Shown here one piece after another: positions 43,317 to 52,633 of a DNA stretch of 64,000 nt; within the stretch, counting starts at the first letter, position 1; each line of letters starts with the position of its first letter. Under the pieces are notes generated by a model. That model ran no database searches and had not been told where the DNA came from. It saw nothing but the letters and a program-made list of their open reading frames with translations. The stretch is from Halieaceae bacterium UBA5044. GTDB lineage: Bacteria; Pseudomonadota; Gammaproteobacteria; Pseudomonadales; Halieaceae. Position numbers and translations under genes: made by a program. Location: positions 237,899 through 301,898 of the forward strand of contig DIBU01000013.1 in assembly GCA_002416125.1 (NCBI GenBank), written 5' to 3'.

Positions 43317-44763
43317 GCCTGCGCGCTGCCGATTGCCGTCCTGTCGCAGGCAATACCGCGAGGGCCAGCGCCTGACAGGCGTCCTCCAGGCAGTCCCGGT
43401 AGTGCTCGGGATCTGGCAGCATGGCGCGGTCAGCGAGTACCGAGACGGTAACTTTGCCGCAATAGCTGAACACCATGTGAAAGATGCCCATACCGGGTGT
43501 GAGTACACCGAGCCCGTAGTAGTCCATCAGGCGTGCCCCCGCACAGTACAGGGGCTGGTCGGGTCCGGCGACGTTGGAGACCACGGTCGACACGTTGACC
43601 GGGAGGTAGCTGGAGAGATGATTGCGCGCCCAGAAATTCGCGACCGGGCGGGTCAGTGCCGGGGTGAACACCCCAGCGAGTTTCAGCATGTCGACCAGCG
43701 GGCTGACGCTACCGGCTTTCTGCGCATCCAGCGAGCTGTGGTGAATGGCCTGCAACTGGGCTGCCGGGTCGGCGATATCGGTATGCAGGCAGGTGAACAC
43801 GGAACCGACCTGGTTGTGATCTTCAGTGGACGCCCGACGGGCGCGCATGTTGATGGGAATCGCGGCGGATAGCGCGGCGTCGGGGGCCTCGCCACACTGC
43901 TCGAGATAGCGCTGCAGGGCACCGCCGACCACGGCCAGGGCAACATCGTTGAGCTTGACGCCGGCGGCATCCTTGATCGTCTTGAAGTCCTGCAGTTTGA
44001 ATTCAGCGGCGGTGAATACCCGGTGCGGACTCACCGGTGCGTTGAAGCGCGTTTTGGGGGCCTGCATGTCCAGGCCGGGATAGTCGCCCTTGACCACTCC
44101 CGCCGCGTAGCGTGCCAGCTGCAATGAGTTGCTCGCGGCGCCACTGACAACGCCGGCCACATTCTTGATCCCGTTGACGGTAGCGCGGGACAGCAACTCC
44201 GCCATGCCGGGTGTGATATCCACGAGGCGCGGTAGCGACTCGGGACTGGCGGCATGGTCCGGGGACGGCACCAGGTCGTGTATCAGCGCGGCGATGCTGT
44301 TGCCGCCCATGCCGTCCACCAGCGAGTGATGGATCTTGATCATCACCGCGAAACTGCCCTTGGGCAGTCCGGGAATGCGATCCAGACCCTCGATGATATA
44401 CGCTTCCCAGAGCGGCTTCGACATGTCCAGCGGACGGGAGTGCAGGCGGGCTACCTGGATACAGAGCTGGCGCCAGTCTCCCGGACTGGGCAGCGCGATA
44501 TGCCGCAGGTGGAACTCCACATCGAAGCGCTCGTCCTTGACCCAGTATGGACGATCAAGGCCGCCGGGTACCTGTACCAACCGGGTGCGGAACAGGGGCT
44601 GGTTGTCCAGCCGGCGTTCAAACGTGGCAATGACCTGTTTGAAGCGAACCTTGCCGCCCGGCGCTGTCGAAGGGTCATAGATACCCAGGCTGGCAATGTG
44701 CTGCGGCGTGTTGCCCCGTTCGAGGTTGATGAAGGCCGCGTCCAGAATACCTAGCTGTTTCAT
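43288..44763 (-). CDS. Wax-ester synthase/diacylglycerol acyltransferase
   Basis: A 491-residue WS/DGAT. The active-site HHxxxDG motif is HHSLVDG at residues 145-151 (MIKIHHSLVDGMGG). N-terminal LGILDAAFINLERGNTPQHIASL and C-terminal PVNVSTVVSNVAGPDQPLYCAGARL are typical. It esterifies acyl-CoA to fatty alcohols or diacylglycerol, making wax esters or triacylglycerol storage lipids at the membrane. The C-terminus is short and basic and is encoded by the plus-strand terminator region. Upstream spacing suggests a promoter between 44764 and 44886. Works with the acyl-CoA synthetases and patatin lipase elsewhere in this window. Confidence 0.93.
   Translation of the reverse strand: MKQLGILDAAFINLERGNTPQHIASLGIYDPSTAPGGKVRFKQVIATFERRLDNQPLFRTRLVQVPGGLDRPYWVKDERFDVEFHLRHIALPSPGDWRQLCIQVARLHSRPLDMSKPLWEAYIIEGLDRIPGLPKGSFAVMIKIHHSLVDGMGGNSIAALIHDLVPSPDHAASPESLPRLVDITPGMAELLSRATVNGIKNVAGVVSGAASNSLQLARYAAGVVKGDYPGLDMQAPKTRFNAPVSPHRVFTAAEFKLQDFKTIKDAAGVKLNDVALAVVGGALQRYLEQCGEAPDAALSAAIPINMRARRASTEDHNQVGSVFTCLHTDIADPAAQLQAIHHSSLDAQKAGSVSPLVDMLKLAGVFTPALTRPVANFWARNHLSSYLPVNVSTVVSNVAGPDQPLYCAGARLMDYYGLGVLTPGMGIFHMVFSYCGKVTVSVLADRAMLPDPEHYRDCLEDACQALALAVLPATGRQSAARRQKKPARRRV
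43291..43316 (+). terminator. Strong Rho-independent terminator (plus strand)
   Basis: AACCCGCC (43291-43298) pairs perfectly with GGCGGGTT (43303-43310) around a GTCT loop, and the T-run continues to 43316. It overlaps the final codons of the WS/DGAT gene (minus strand), whose stop is at 43288. On the minus strand the trailing T-run is only three bases, so it points in the plus direction, matching the small RNA candidate rather than any coding gene. Confidence 0.85.
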
Positions 44764-44886
44764 CGTGGGCTCCGGTTTGCCGGCTGAGGACTTATGGAAG
44801 ATGTGTCTGCGTGGAAGCCGTTATATCATCATTGATTCGGATGCTCTAGCGAGATCCGCAGGACGTGCGAGGTAGCGAGGTAGGCG

Positions 44887-46212
44887 ATGAGGCAGGAGGG
44901 GTCTGCAGTGGTCCGGGAATGGGTGGCCGTGCTTTGTGTCGTGCTGCTAGGGGTAGCGCCGGTTGCTGAGGTCAATGCCGCTCCCGGCGCCAGCTATGGC
45001 CATGATTTCATCCTCGCCGGCAAGGCATGGCCCGATGAGGCGCCGGTTGCACGCCGCGTGGATGTCGCCGCGGTCAGTGCTCCCGAGTCGGCGGCTCTGC
45101 AGCGTCAGCGGCTCGATGAACTGGAGATGCAGCAGGGGCCCTATGCCCCCGCTCTGACGGAGCCACTCGCCGACCTGGGGCGCAGCCTGTCCCGGTCCGG
45201 GGATAGTGTCGGCGCGGCGCGCGCCTTCAACCGCGCCCTGCACGTGCTGCGTGTGAATGAGGGATTGTACAGCGACAATCAGCTGCCGCTGGTCCGTGAG
45301 CTGTTTTCTGTGCATCGCAGCCTGGGCGACTGGCGCGCGCTGGACGCGCGCTATGACTACTACTTCCGCTTGCTTGGCGGCGCGGGCGAGCAGCCCGACG
45401 CGCGCGCGGCAGCGGAGTACTTTCGCTGGCAGCGCGAGGCCCTGCGGCGCGGACTGGACGCCAGCGACCACCGGCGCCTGGTGCAACTCTATGAGACCAA
45501 CGAACAGCTGTTGACCGCGGCCCGTGACACACTGCCCGCGGAGCAGCGCTGGCTGCTCATCGACAGTCAGCTGCGCAATCTGTACCTGATACAGGCCCAG
45601 GCCCGCCCCGACGCTTTTTCTTCGCGCAGCGACGGCCCAGTGGGTTTTGGGTTTCGCCAGGAGCCGCTGCAGGAGCTGGATGTTTATGAGCAGCGGCTGA
45701 TTACCCTTCAGCGTCTTGCGGAGGGCCGTGGCACGGAACTGCTGGTTGAGTTCATTGCAGCACAGGATGTACGCGATGAGGCGCTGCGTGCCCGCGCCTG
45801 GCTCGCACTCGCTGACTGGCGCCAGTGGAACGGTGCACAGGGCGATGCGCTGGAGGATTACCGCGCCGTGGCAGCGCACCTGCAGGCGACCGGTCAGCGG
45901 GCACGGCTCGAGGAGTGGTTCGGCAGTCCGGTGGAATTACCTGACAACGGCGCCTTTCTGCGCGACCCGGGTGAGGGCGGTGTGCTGGTCAGCGCCCGCT
46001 ACAGCATCAATGAGCGGGGCGTGGCCCGGGATGTCGAAACCGAAGCCTACGACGAGGCCGACAAGGGTTTCGCCATGCGGCTCTACCGCGGCTTGCTGAG
46101 AACCCGCTTCCGCCCGCGCCTGGAGGAAGGCGTGCCGGTTGCCAGCACCGACGTTGAGCGGAGCTACCGCTACCTCGACCCTGAAGCCATCAGGCGTTTT
46201 CGAGCACCATGA
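44887..46212 (+). CDS. Secreted helical protein with TonB-like C-terminal domain
   Basis: A 441-residue protein with a signal peptide (REWVAVLCVVLLGVAPVAEVNA, cleavage likely before APG). The middle is helical with tetratricopeptide-like stretches (LADLGRSLSRSGDSVGAARAFNRALHVLRVNEG and YSDNQLPLVRELFSVHRSLGDWRALDARYDYYFRLL). The end, GGVLVSARYSINERGVARDVETEAYDEADKGFAMRLYRGLLRTRFRPRLEEGVPV, follows the consensus of TonB C-terminal-type domains. Function is unknown; a role in envelope energy coupling is only a guess. Its stop overlaps the convergent methyltransferase stop by 23 bases. Confidence 0.75.
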   Translation: MRQEGSAVVREWVAVLCVVLLGVAPVAEVNAAPGASYGHDFILAGKAWPDEAPVARRVDVAAVSAPESAALQRQRLDELEMQQGPYAPALTEPLADLGRSLSRSGDSVGAARAFNRALHVLRVNEGLYSDNQLPLVRELFSVHRSLGDWRALDARYDYYFRLLGGAGEQPDARAAAEYFRWQREALRRGLDASDHRRLVQLYETNEQLLTAARDTLPAEQRWLLIDSQLRNLYLIQAQARPDAFSSRSDGPVGFGFRQEPLQELDVYEQRLITLQRLAEGRGTELLVEFIAAQDVRDEALRARAWLALADWRQWNGAQGDALEDYRAVAAHLQATGQRARLEEWFGSPVELPDNGAFLRDPGEGGVLVSARYSINERGVARDVETEAYDEADKGFAMRLYRGLLRTRFRPRLEEGVPVASTDVERSYRYLDPEAIRRFRAP

Positions 46213-46771
46213 GCGCACCGCGCGCTTCAACACTGCCGCGGCAGCGCCAGGGCAGAAGCTCGGCGCAGTGCCGATCCACGCAGCCCTGTGCCATCTCGAG
46301 GAACGTCGAACGCTCGGGGTCGGCAATGACAATGGTCTTCACGCCGGCCTTCACGGCGCGATTGACCAGGTTGGTCACCGGGCGCACCAATTCATCCCAG
46401 AAACACACATCAGCAGCCAGCAACAGGTCGTAGCCCGCGAGCTCCCGGGTGCTGATCTGCTCGAAACGTTTGACCTGGTGACGCGTGCTGACCCCGTTCA
46501 GGGCGGCCACCGCCTCGAGGTAGGGGAAGACGTCCGGGTCTGCATCCAGTGAGGTGACGTCGCTGCCCAGTCTTGAGGCGCACCAGATGCCGGCAATGCC
46601 CCAGCCGCAGCCGACGTCCAGCACCCGGGCGGCGTGTGCCGGTGGGTGTTTCTGCAAATAGTCCAGCAGCAGGCAGCTGGACTTCCACAACTTGTTGCCA
46701 TGAATGCTTGGCAGGTTGCCGCGGCGGCGAACGCGGCGTATTGCCGGATGCGCAGCGGTGGGCATGATCAT
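46190..46771 (-). CDS. Class I SAM methyltransferase, family-16-like
   Basis: A 193-residue protein starting at ATG 46771, though an upstream in-frame GTG at 46819 is possible and no good ribosome-binding site marks either. Motif I is VLDVGCGWGIAGIWCA; the acidic loop is SLDADPDVFPYL; and DLLLAADVCFWDELV is the motif typical of family-16 protein methyltransferases (ETF-beta/calmodulin lysine methyltransferase type). Small proteins near SAM sites with LWKSSCLLLDYL in front are common. It may methylate a lysine of a protein partner; the target is not known. It follows the membrane cold-shock-domain gene and converges on the TonB-like gene. Confidence 0.72.
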   Translation of the reverse strand: MIMPTAAHPAIRRVRRRGNLPSIHGNKLWKSSCLLLDYLQKHPPAHAARVLDVGCGWGIAGIWCASRLGSDVTSLDADPDVFPYLEAVAALNGVSTRHQVKRFEQISTRELAGYDLLLAADVCFWDELVRPVTNLVNRAVKAGVKTIVIADPERSTFLEMAQGCVDRHCAELLPWRCRGSVEARGALMVLENA

Positions 46772-46820
46772 GCCGCGAAAGCGGCGTTCGGTGCGCGGAC
46801 CCCCGCTGTTTGCCGCCACC

Positions 46821-47273
46821 TCAGTGCGACCGTTCCAGCAGTTCCACATCCTCAGCCTGTGGGCCCTTGTCGCTGGCGGCGGTGTGGAAGGCCACGCGCT
46901 CACCGTCGCGCAGGCTGCGGCGGCCCTCGCCGCGAATTGACCGGAAGTGCACAAACACCTCCCGACCATCGTCACAGGTGATGAAGCCAAAGCCCTTGGC
47001 GCTGTTGAACCATTTGACAGTGCCCTGTTCGCGGTTGCCCGTGGACGGCCGGGCCGCACGCCGTGGTTTTTCCTGCCGGTTGTTTGCAGCCTGTGGGCCT
47101 TGTGTTGCCGCCACCGGCCACAGTGCGCCCAGCAGTGCGGAACTGGTGGTGGCCACCACGAACAGTATCAGCAGGGTGGGATCCGGGAAGGGTATGCCAA
47201 GCAGGGAACTCGCCAGCGCGGTGAGTGCCAGTGCAATGAGCAGCGTGATGATCAGTTGGGGGATGAAGCGCAT
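46821..47273 (-). CDS. Membrane-anchored cold-shock-domain protein
   Basis: A 150-residue fusion: two N-terminal hydrophobic segments (FIPQLIITLLIALALTALAS and TLLILFVVATTSSALLGALW), a basic linker (about 60-82), then a complete cold-shock domain starting [30 protein letters not shown] with both RNP motifs (KGFGFI, VFVHF). The cytosolic CSD would bind single-stranded RNA or DNA near the inner membrane. Another, ordinary CspA-like gene is immediately upstream (47424-47636). Similar fusions are found in related gammaproteobacteria; their function is not known to me. Confidence 0.82.
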   Translation of the reverse strand: MRFIPQLIITLLIALALTALASSLLGIPFPDPTLLILFVVATTSSALLGALWPVAATQGPQAANNRQEKPRRAARPSTGNREQGTVKWFNSAKGFGFITCDDGREVFVHFRSIRGEGRRSLRDGERVAFHTAASDKGPQAEDVELLERSH

Positions 47274-47423
47274 GGTGTTCCTCGTCAGTTAATGGATTGG
47301 CGCCAGTGATGGAGCGGCGGGCGCAATTGGCCGGCCCTGCGGCGGCTGTCGCCCCGGGCAGTCAGCGTGATACAGGTTAAACCGAAAGCTTTGCGTGGGG
47401 CCTTGAGCGACAGCCTTTGCAAT

Positions 47424-47636
47424 TCAGAGCTTTTGTACGTCCTCGGCCTGGAGGCCCTTGGGACCCTCCACCAGGCTGAACTCTACAGTCTGACCCTCAT
47501 TGAGAGTGCGGTACCCCTCGCCCTGGATGGAGCGGAAGTGCACGAACACGTCTTCGCTGCCTTCCTCGCGGGTTATAAAGCCGAACCCCTTGGCGTTGTT
47601 GAACCACTTCACCGTGCCACTTACACGTTCATTCAT
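47424..47636 (-). CDS. CspA-family cold-shock protein
   Basis: A 70-residue protein from ATG 47636 ([20 protein letters not shown]), with an AAAGGGG box just upstream. It holds both RNP motifs (KGFGFI, VFVHF) and the family spacing through [21 protein letters not shown]. Cold-shock proteins are RNA chaperones that melt secondary structure. Its 5' leader is the 88-base gap before valS's stop, which contains an AT-rich AATAATAAAAA stretch that could be a promoter. It is downstream of valS and upstream of the membrane-anchored relative, on the same strand. Confidence 0.92.
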   Translation of the reverse strand: MNERVSGTVKWFNNAKGFGFITREEGSEDVFVHFRSIQGEGYRTLNEGQTVEFSLVEGPKGLQAEDVQKL

Positions 47637-47724
47637 ACCCCTTTCCTCGGTATTTCCTGCCACTTTTTATTATTCCCGGCGCATGTCTGCGACGGGTTCT
47701 GAATGCTTGCACCGAGTGTGTGCG

Positions 47725-50559
47725 TTACAGCTGCGCGATATATTCGGCTTGCCCGCGCAGCTTGTGCAGCGCCTGATCCAGCGCTGCCAGTTTTTCCCGT
47801 TCCTTGTCGACCACATCCTGCGGTGCCCGGTCAACAAAGTTACTGTTGCCCAGTTTGCCCTGCAGTCGGCCGCGCTCCTTCTCGAGCTTTTCCACCTCAC
47901 GGCCCAGTCTGGCCAGCTCGGCATCGCGGTCAATAAGCCCGGCAAGCGGTACCAGAAGTTCCAGCTCTCCCACCAGTCCCGTGGCGGCAACCGGTGCCTG
48001 GGCATCGGCATCCAGCCATTCAATACTGTCCAGCCGGGCGAGCTTCTTCAGGAAACCGGCATTGTTCCGCAGCCGCTCGCGATCCAGATCGCTCCCGTTG
48101 CGACACATCAGCTCCAGACCCCGGCCCGGCGGCACGTTCATTTCTCCCCGGATGTTGCGAATGCCGACAATCACCGCTTTGAGCCATTCTATCTCCGCAT
48201 TCGCGGCACTGTCCACGGCGCCGGCATCACTCTCCGGCCAGGGCTGCAGCATGATACTGGGACCGGTAATGCCTGCCAGTGGCGCGGCGCGTTGCCATAT
48301 CTCCTCGGTGATAAACGGCATGAAGGGGTGCAGCAATCGCAGCCAGGTTTCCAGCACGGTGATCAGGGTGTGGCGCGTTCCCCGCAGCTGCTCGGGTGCC
48401 GCCTGCTCGTCCCAGAGCACCGGTTTCGACAGTTCCAGATACCAGTCGCAGTACTCGTTCCAGATGAACTCGTAGAGCGCCTGGCTGGCGAGATCGAAGC
48501 GGTACTGGTTGATTGCATTCGCTACCGCACCCGCCGTCTCCTGCAGGCGTGAGAGAATCCAGCGGTCTGCGAGGCTGAGTTGCAGGGGCAGGCTCGCGTC
48601 AGTGCCGCAGTCCTGCCCCTCGCAGTTCATCAGCACGTAGCGCGCCGCGTTCCAGATCTTGTTGCAGAAGTTGCGATAGCCTTCAATGCGGCCTATGTCG
48701 AACTTGATGTCACGGCCGGTGGAGGCCAGCGAGCAGAAGGTGAAGCGCAGCGCATCAGTGCCGTAGGCGGCCAGACCTTCGGGGAACTCGGCGCGTGTCT
48801 GCTGCTCGATTTTTTTCGCCAGTTGCGGTTGCATCATGCCCTGGGTGCGCTTGGCCACCAGCGGCTCGAGCTCGATGCCGTCGATCAGGTCGATCGGGTC
48901 CAGTACGTTGCCCTTCGACTTGGACATTTTCTGGCCCTGGGAGTCGCGCACCAGGCCGTGTACATACACGGTCCTGAACGGCACCTGCGGGCTGCCGTCC
49001 GGGTGTTTGAGAAAATGCAGGGTGAGCATGATCATCCGCGCCACCCAGAAAAAGATGATATCGAATCCGGTCACCAGCACATTGGTGGGGTGGAAGGTGC
49101 GCAGCTCCTCGGTATCCTCGGGCCAGCCCAGCGTGGAGAAGGTCCACAGCGCCGAGCTGAACCAGGTGTCCAGCACGTCCTCGTCCTGCAGCAGTTCGGT
49201 ACCTGTGTCCAGGGCGTATTTTTCCCGGACTTCGGCTTCATTGCGTCCAACGTAGACCTTGCCGTGTGTGTCGTACCAGGCCGGAATGCGGTGCCCCCAC
49301 CAGAGCTGACGGCTGATGCACCAGTCCTGGATGTCGCGCATCCAGGCGAAATACATGTTCTCGTACTGTTTGGGCACAAACTGGATACTGCCGTCTTCAA
49401 CAGCGGCGATGGCGGGCTTCGCCAGGTCTGCCACCTTGACGTACCATTGGTCGGTAAGCCATGGCTCCACCACGGCACCGGAGCGGTCACCGCGAGGTAC
49501 CTTGAGGGTGTGGGGCTCGATTTTCTCCAGCAGTCCCAGCGCTTCGAACTCGGCGACGATGGCCTTTCGCGCCTCGAAACGCTCCATGCCTGCGTACGCC
49601 GCGGGTGCCTGCTCGCCATGCTGGGCGGCGTAGCCCTCAAAGGTGAGTACGGTGAACTCGCCGAGAACGTGCGCATTGCGGTCGAAGATATTGATCAACG
49701 GCAGGTTGTGGCGTTTGCCGACTTCATAGTCGTTAAAGTCGTGTGCCGGGGTGATTTTGACACATCCGGAACCGAACGCCGGGTCCACATAGTCGTCGGC
49801 GATAATAGGCACCAGGCGCCCGGTCACGGGGAGGCGCAACTGTTTACCGATCAGGTGCTGGTAGCGCGGGTCCTCCGGATGCACGGCGACCGCGCTGTCG
49901 CCGAGCATGGTTTCAGGCCGTGTGGTGGCGACGACCAGATGCCCTGCCTCGCCCTCCAGTGGATAGCGGAAATGCCAGAGTGAACCTTGTTCTTCTTCAT
50001 TCAGCACCTCCAGATCGGAGATGGCGGTGTTGAAAACCGGATCCCAGTTCACCAGGCGCTTGCCACGGTAGATGAGTCCCTGGTCATACAGCTGTACAAA
50101 GACTTCGCCGACCGCTGCGGAGAGACCGGGGTCCATAGTGAACCGTTCGCGGCTCCAGTCAACCGAGGAGCCGAGGCGCCGGATCTGGCGGGTTATGTTG
50201 CCACCGGATTCCGCCTTCCACTCCCAGACTTTGCCCAGGAAGGCTTCGCGGCCCAGATCGTGGCGCGACACACCGTCCGCCGCCAGCTGGCGCTCCACGA
50301 CCATTTGCGTTGCGATACCTGCGTGGTCGGTGCCGACCTGCCACAGGGTATTGTCGCCGCACATCCGATGGTAGCGCACGAGGCAGTCCATGATGGCGTT
50401 GTTGAAGCCGTGCCCCATATGCAGGCTGCCGGTGACATTCGGCGGTGGGATCATGATGCTGTAGCTGCGGTCGCCGCCACCGGGCTTGAAATACCCCTGT
50501 TGTTCCCAGTGGTCGTACCAGCGGGATTCTATTGCGGCAGGTTGGAAAGTCTTGTCCAT
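47725..50559 (-). CDS. valS: Valyl-tRNA synthetase
   Basis: A 944-residue class I aminoacyl-tRNA synthetase. The HIGH-type motif is [17 protein letters not shown] near residue 37; the editing domain (CP1) follows with [25 protein letters not shown]; and the KMSKS motif is [10 protein letters not shown] near 555. C-terminal anticodon-binding and coiled-coil region ([24 protein letters not shown]) are complete. It charges tRNA-Val and edits mischarged threonine. The pepA-holC-valS order is the standard gammaproteobacterial arrangement. A 33-base gap to holC suggests shared transcription. Confidence 0.97.
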   Translation of the reverse strand: MDKTFQPAAIESRWYDHWEQQGYFKPGGGDRSYSIMIPPPNVTGSLHMGHGFNNAIMDCLVRYHRMCGDNTLWQVGTDHAGIATQMVVERQLAADGVSRHDLGREAFLGKVWEWKAESGGNITRQIRRLGSSVDWSRERFTMDPGLSAAVGEVFVQLYDQGLIYRGKRLVNWDPVFNTAISDLEVLNEEEQGSLWHFRYPLEGEAGHLVVATTRPETMLGDSAVAVHPEDPRYQHLIGKQLRLPVTGRLVPIIADDYVDPAFGSGCVKITPAHDFNDYEVGKRHNLPLINIFDRNAHVLGEFTVLTFEGYAAQHGEQAPAAYAGMERFEARKAIVAEFEALGLLEKIEPHTLKVPRGDRSGAVVEPWLTDQWYVKVADLAKPAIAAVEDGSIQFVPKQYENMYFAWMRDIQDWCISRQLWWGHRIPAWYDTHGKVYVGRNEAEVREKYALDTGTELLQDEDVLDTWFSSALWTFSTLGWPEDTEELRTFHPTNVLVTGFDIIFFWVARMIMLTLHFLKHPDGSPQVPFRTVYVHGLVRDSQGQKMSKSKGNVLDPIDLIDGIELEPLVAKRTQGMMQPQLAKKIEQQTRAEFPEGLAAYGTDALRFTFCSLASTGRDIKFDIGRIEGYRNFCNKIWNAARYVLMNCEGQDCGTDASLPLQLSLADRWILSRLQETAGAVANAINQYRFDLASQALYEFIWNEYCDWYLELSKPVLWDEQAAPEQLRGTRHTLITVLETWLRLLHPFMPFITEEIWQRAAPLAGITGPSIMLQPWPESDAGAVDSAANAEIEWLKAVIVGIRNIRGEMNVPPGRGLELMCRNGSDLDRERLRNNAGFLKKLARLDSIEWLDADAQAPVAATGLVGELELLVPLAGLIDRDAELARLGREVEKLEKERGRLQGKLGNSNFVDRAPQDVVDKEREKLAALDQALHKLRGQAEYIAQL

Positions 50560-50592
50560 CGCGTCAGCTGTCCGGGTGCGAAAAGCGCGGGA

Positions 50593-51021
50593 TTATACGC
50601 CGCTGAGGTCGTGCTTTTCCAATTGGTAACCTCGGGCTTTGTAAAAGCGCCAGGATTCCCGCAGCGCTGCGAGACTGGCATCGTCCTGGGTCACCACTTC
50701 GGCGACCCGGTGGAAACGGGCGAAAAATGCCGGCACCTGAAGCTGCAGGTTGATCAACAGGTCATCGTGCCTGGCAGGCTCTTCGCCCCAGCCGATTGCC
50801 ACAAGGTCGGAGCCGGGGTCGCCGGCCAGCCCATGGGGGAGGAAACTGCTGGGCCGAAACCCCCAGAGCAGGGTGTCCAGTGCCTGCGCCTGATCCTGGT
50901 CGCGGGCGTGGATGTAGATGCGGTGTCCGCGCTGAAACGCCTTGTCGGCGAGGCGGGCGGCGACCTGCAGGCGACGTGCCTCGCCGGCCTGCTGGATCAC
51001 GTAGAACCCGACCCGGGTCAT
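50593..51021 (-). CDS. holC: DNA polymerase III chi subunit
   Basis: A 142-residue protein (MTRVGFYVIQQAGEARRLQVAARLADKAFQRGHRIYIHARDQDQAQALDTLLWGFRPSSFLPHGL). These are the conserved chi motifs, including WGFRPSSFLPHGL. Chi links the clamp loader to single-stranded DNA-binding protein. The start ATG 51021 is one base from the pepA stop (51023). Placement between pepA and valS matches E. coli and Pseudomonas. Confidence 0.95.
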   Translation of the reverse strand: MTRVGFYVIQQAGEARRLQVAARLADKAFQRGHRIYIHARDQDQAQALDTLLWGFRPSSFLPHGLAGDPGSDLVAIGWGEEPARHDDLLINLQLQVPAFFARFHRVAEVVTQDDASLAALRESWRFYKARGYQLEKHDLSGV

Positions 51022-51022
51022 G

Positions 51023-52513
51023 TCAGCCTGCAGCCCGATCCTGCAGGTAGCGGGTAAGCATCGCGACGGGACGCCCGGTGGCCCCCTTGGGCGCGCTGTT
51101 CCAGGCGGAGCCGGCGATGTCCAGGTGCGCCCAGGGGTAGCCCTCGGCGAACGCGGCGAGGAAGCAGGCGGCGGTGATTGAGCCGCCCTCGGGTCCGCCG
51201 ATGTTGGCGAGGTCCGCAAAGTTGCTGTTGAGCTGTTTGCGGTAATCCTCCCACAGTGGCATGCGCCAGCCGCGGTCGTGGGTGGCTGTCCCGGCTTGCA
51301 GCAACTGCTCGGCCAGCGCGTCGTTGTTGGCATAGACCGCCGAGGCATGGGAGCCCAGCGCGACGACGCAGGCACCGGTCAGGGTTGCGATGTCGATGAC
51401 GGCGGCGGGCTTGAGGCGACGGGCGAAGGTGAGCGCGTCGCACAGGACCAGGCGGCCTTCGGCATCGGTATTGAGAATCTCGATGGTGGTTCCCGACATG
51501 CTCTTGACCACATCGCCCGGCTTGGTGGCCCGGCCGCTGGGCATGTTCTCTGCCGCGGCGATGATGCCGGTGACGTTCAGCGGCAGCGCCATGTCAATCA
51601 CCGCCTGCAGGGTGCCCAGCACACTTGCCGCCCCGCACATGTCGTACTTCATCTCATCCATCTTCGCCCCGGGTTTGATGGAAATGCCGCCGGAATCGAA
51701 GGTAATGCCCTTGCCCACCAGTACCTGGGGCGCGCTGCCCGACTTGCCGCCCCGGTACTCGATGACAATCAGCTTGGCGGGCTCGTCGCTGCCGGCAGAC
51801 ACCGACAGCAACGAGCCCATACCCAGCTCGCGCATCTTCTTTTCCTCCAGCACCTGGGTGCGCACTTTGCTGTTACCGCGGGACAGCTTGCGCGCCTCGC
51901 TGGCCAGATAGGTCGGCGTACAGATGTTGCCCGGGAGGTTGCCCAGCTCACGGGTGTAGTTGATTCCCCGGCCCAGCGCTGCGCCCTGGTCCAGCGCCGT
52001 CTGCGCCTTCTGGCTGGACAGGCCCTTGCCGGGATTGACCGCCAGTTTCTTCAGCGCAAGGGGATCCTTGGGCTTGGACAGGGTGCGCGTGTAGCGGTAG
52101 CTGCCAACCGTGATGGTGCGCGCGACCAGTTCCAGCAGCCAGGCGCCCTCTACGTTGTCGCCGAGCATATCGGCAGCATGCAGCAGCGCCTCGGTTGTAC
52201 TGCAGGCGTTCAGAGCGGTGCTCAGCCCCTGCACAGCGTCACGCGCGACCGCCGGGTTGAACTGTGCGCGCTCGCCGCAGCCCAGCAGCATCACGCGCTC
52301 GGCATTGCCGATTCCGGGCAGCATGTGGGTTTCCCCCGGCTTGCCTTTGAAGTCGCCGAGTTTGAGTGCGGCGCGCAGCGTGCCGGCGCTGTCCAGGGCC
52401 TCCGCGGTCGCGGACAGCTCATTGCCGAACACGGCGACAATGGCGCAGCGGGTTTTTGTCTTGGCCGGGTCAGCGCTGGCGCGGGCGGTAGTAAAGGTGA
52501 GTGTGCTCATCAT
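51023..52513 (-). CDS. pepA: Cytosolic leucyl aminopeptidase PepA
   Basis: A 496-residue M17 peptidase. The catalytic domain has VGKGITFDSGGISIKPG, MKYDMCGAASVLGTLQAVID, TIEILNTDAEGRLVLCDAL and AHLDIAGSAW. It removes N-terminal leucine and other residues; in E. coli PepA also binds DNA at carAB and cer sites. No signal peptide is present, in contrast to the exported paralogue at 36.8 kb. It starts divergent from lptF, separated by about 120 bases that should contain both promoters. Start may be the first or second Met. Confidence 0.95.
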   Translation of the reverse strand: MMSTLTFTTARASADPAKTKTRCAIVAVFGNELSATAEALDSAGTLRAALKLGDFKGKPGETHMLPGIGNAERVMLLGCGERAQFNPAVARDAVQGLSTALNACSTTEALLHAADMLGDNVEGAWLLELVARTITVGSYRYTRTLSKPKDPLALKKLAVNPGKGLSSQKAQTALDQGAALGRGINYTRELGNLPGNICTPTYLASEARKLSRGNSKVRTQVLEEKKMRELGMGSLLSVSAGSDEPAKLIVIEYRGGKSGSAPQVLVGKGITFDSGGISIKPGAKMDEMKYDMCGAASVLGTLQAVIDMALPLNVTGIIAAAENMPSGRATKPGDVVKSMSGTTIEILNTDAEGRLVLCDALTFARRLKPAAVIDIATLTGACVVALGSHASAVYANNDALAEQLLQAGTATHDRGWRMPLWEDYRKQLNSNFADLANIGGPEGGSITAACFLAAFAEGYPWAHLDIAGSAWNSAPKGATGRPVAMLTRYLQDRAAG

Positions 52514-52633
52514 CGGTGCCTGCTAGTTTTCGTGGGCGGGGAAAAGAGCGCTAGTGTATGATGTACGGCGAAGAAACTGAACCTTTGGCGGCGGCCCCGA
52601 TCAGGTGCCTGCCGCCTTGCAACCTGGGCCCGC

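Noticed and set aside
43230..43451. 73-codon frame in the LysR/WS-DGAT gap on the plus strand
   Set aside because: It crosses the strong terminator at 43291-43316 and runs into the opposite strand of the WS/DGAT gene, so it cannot be a normal gene; the small RNA reading is better.
48580..49983. 467-codon open frame opposite valS
   Set aside because: Shadow of the valS coding region; low-complexity, no family features.
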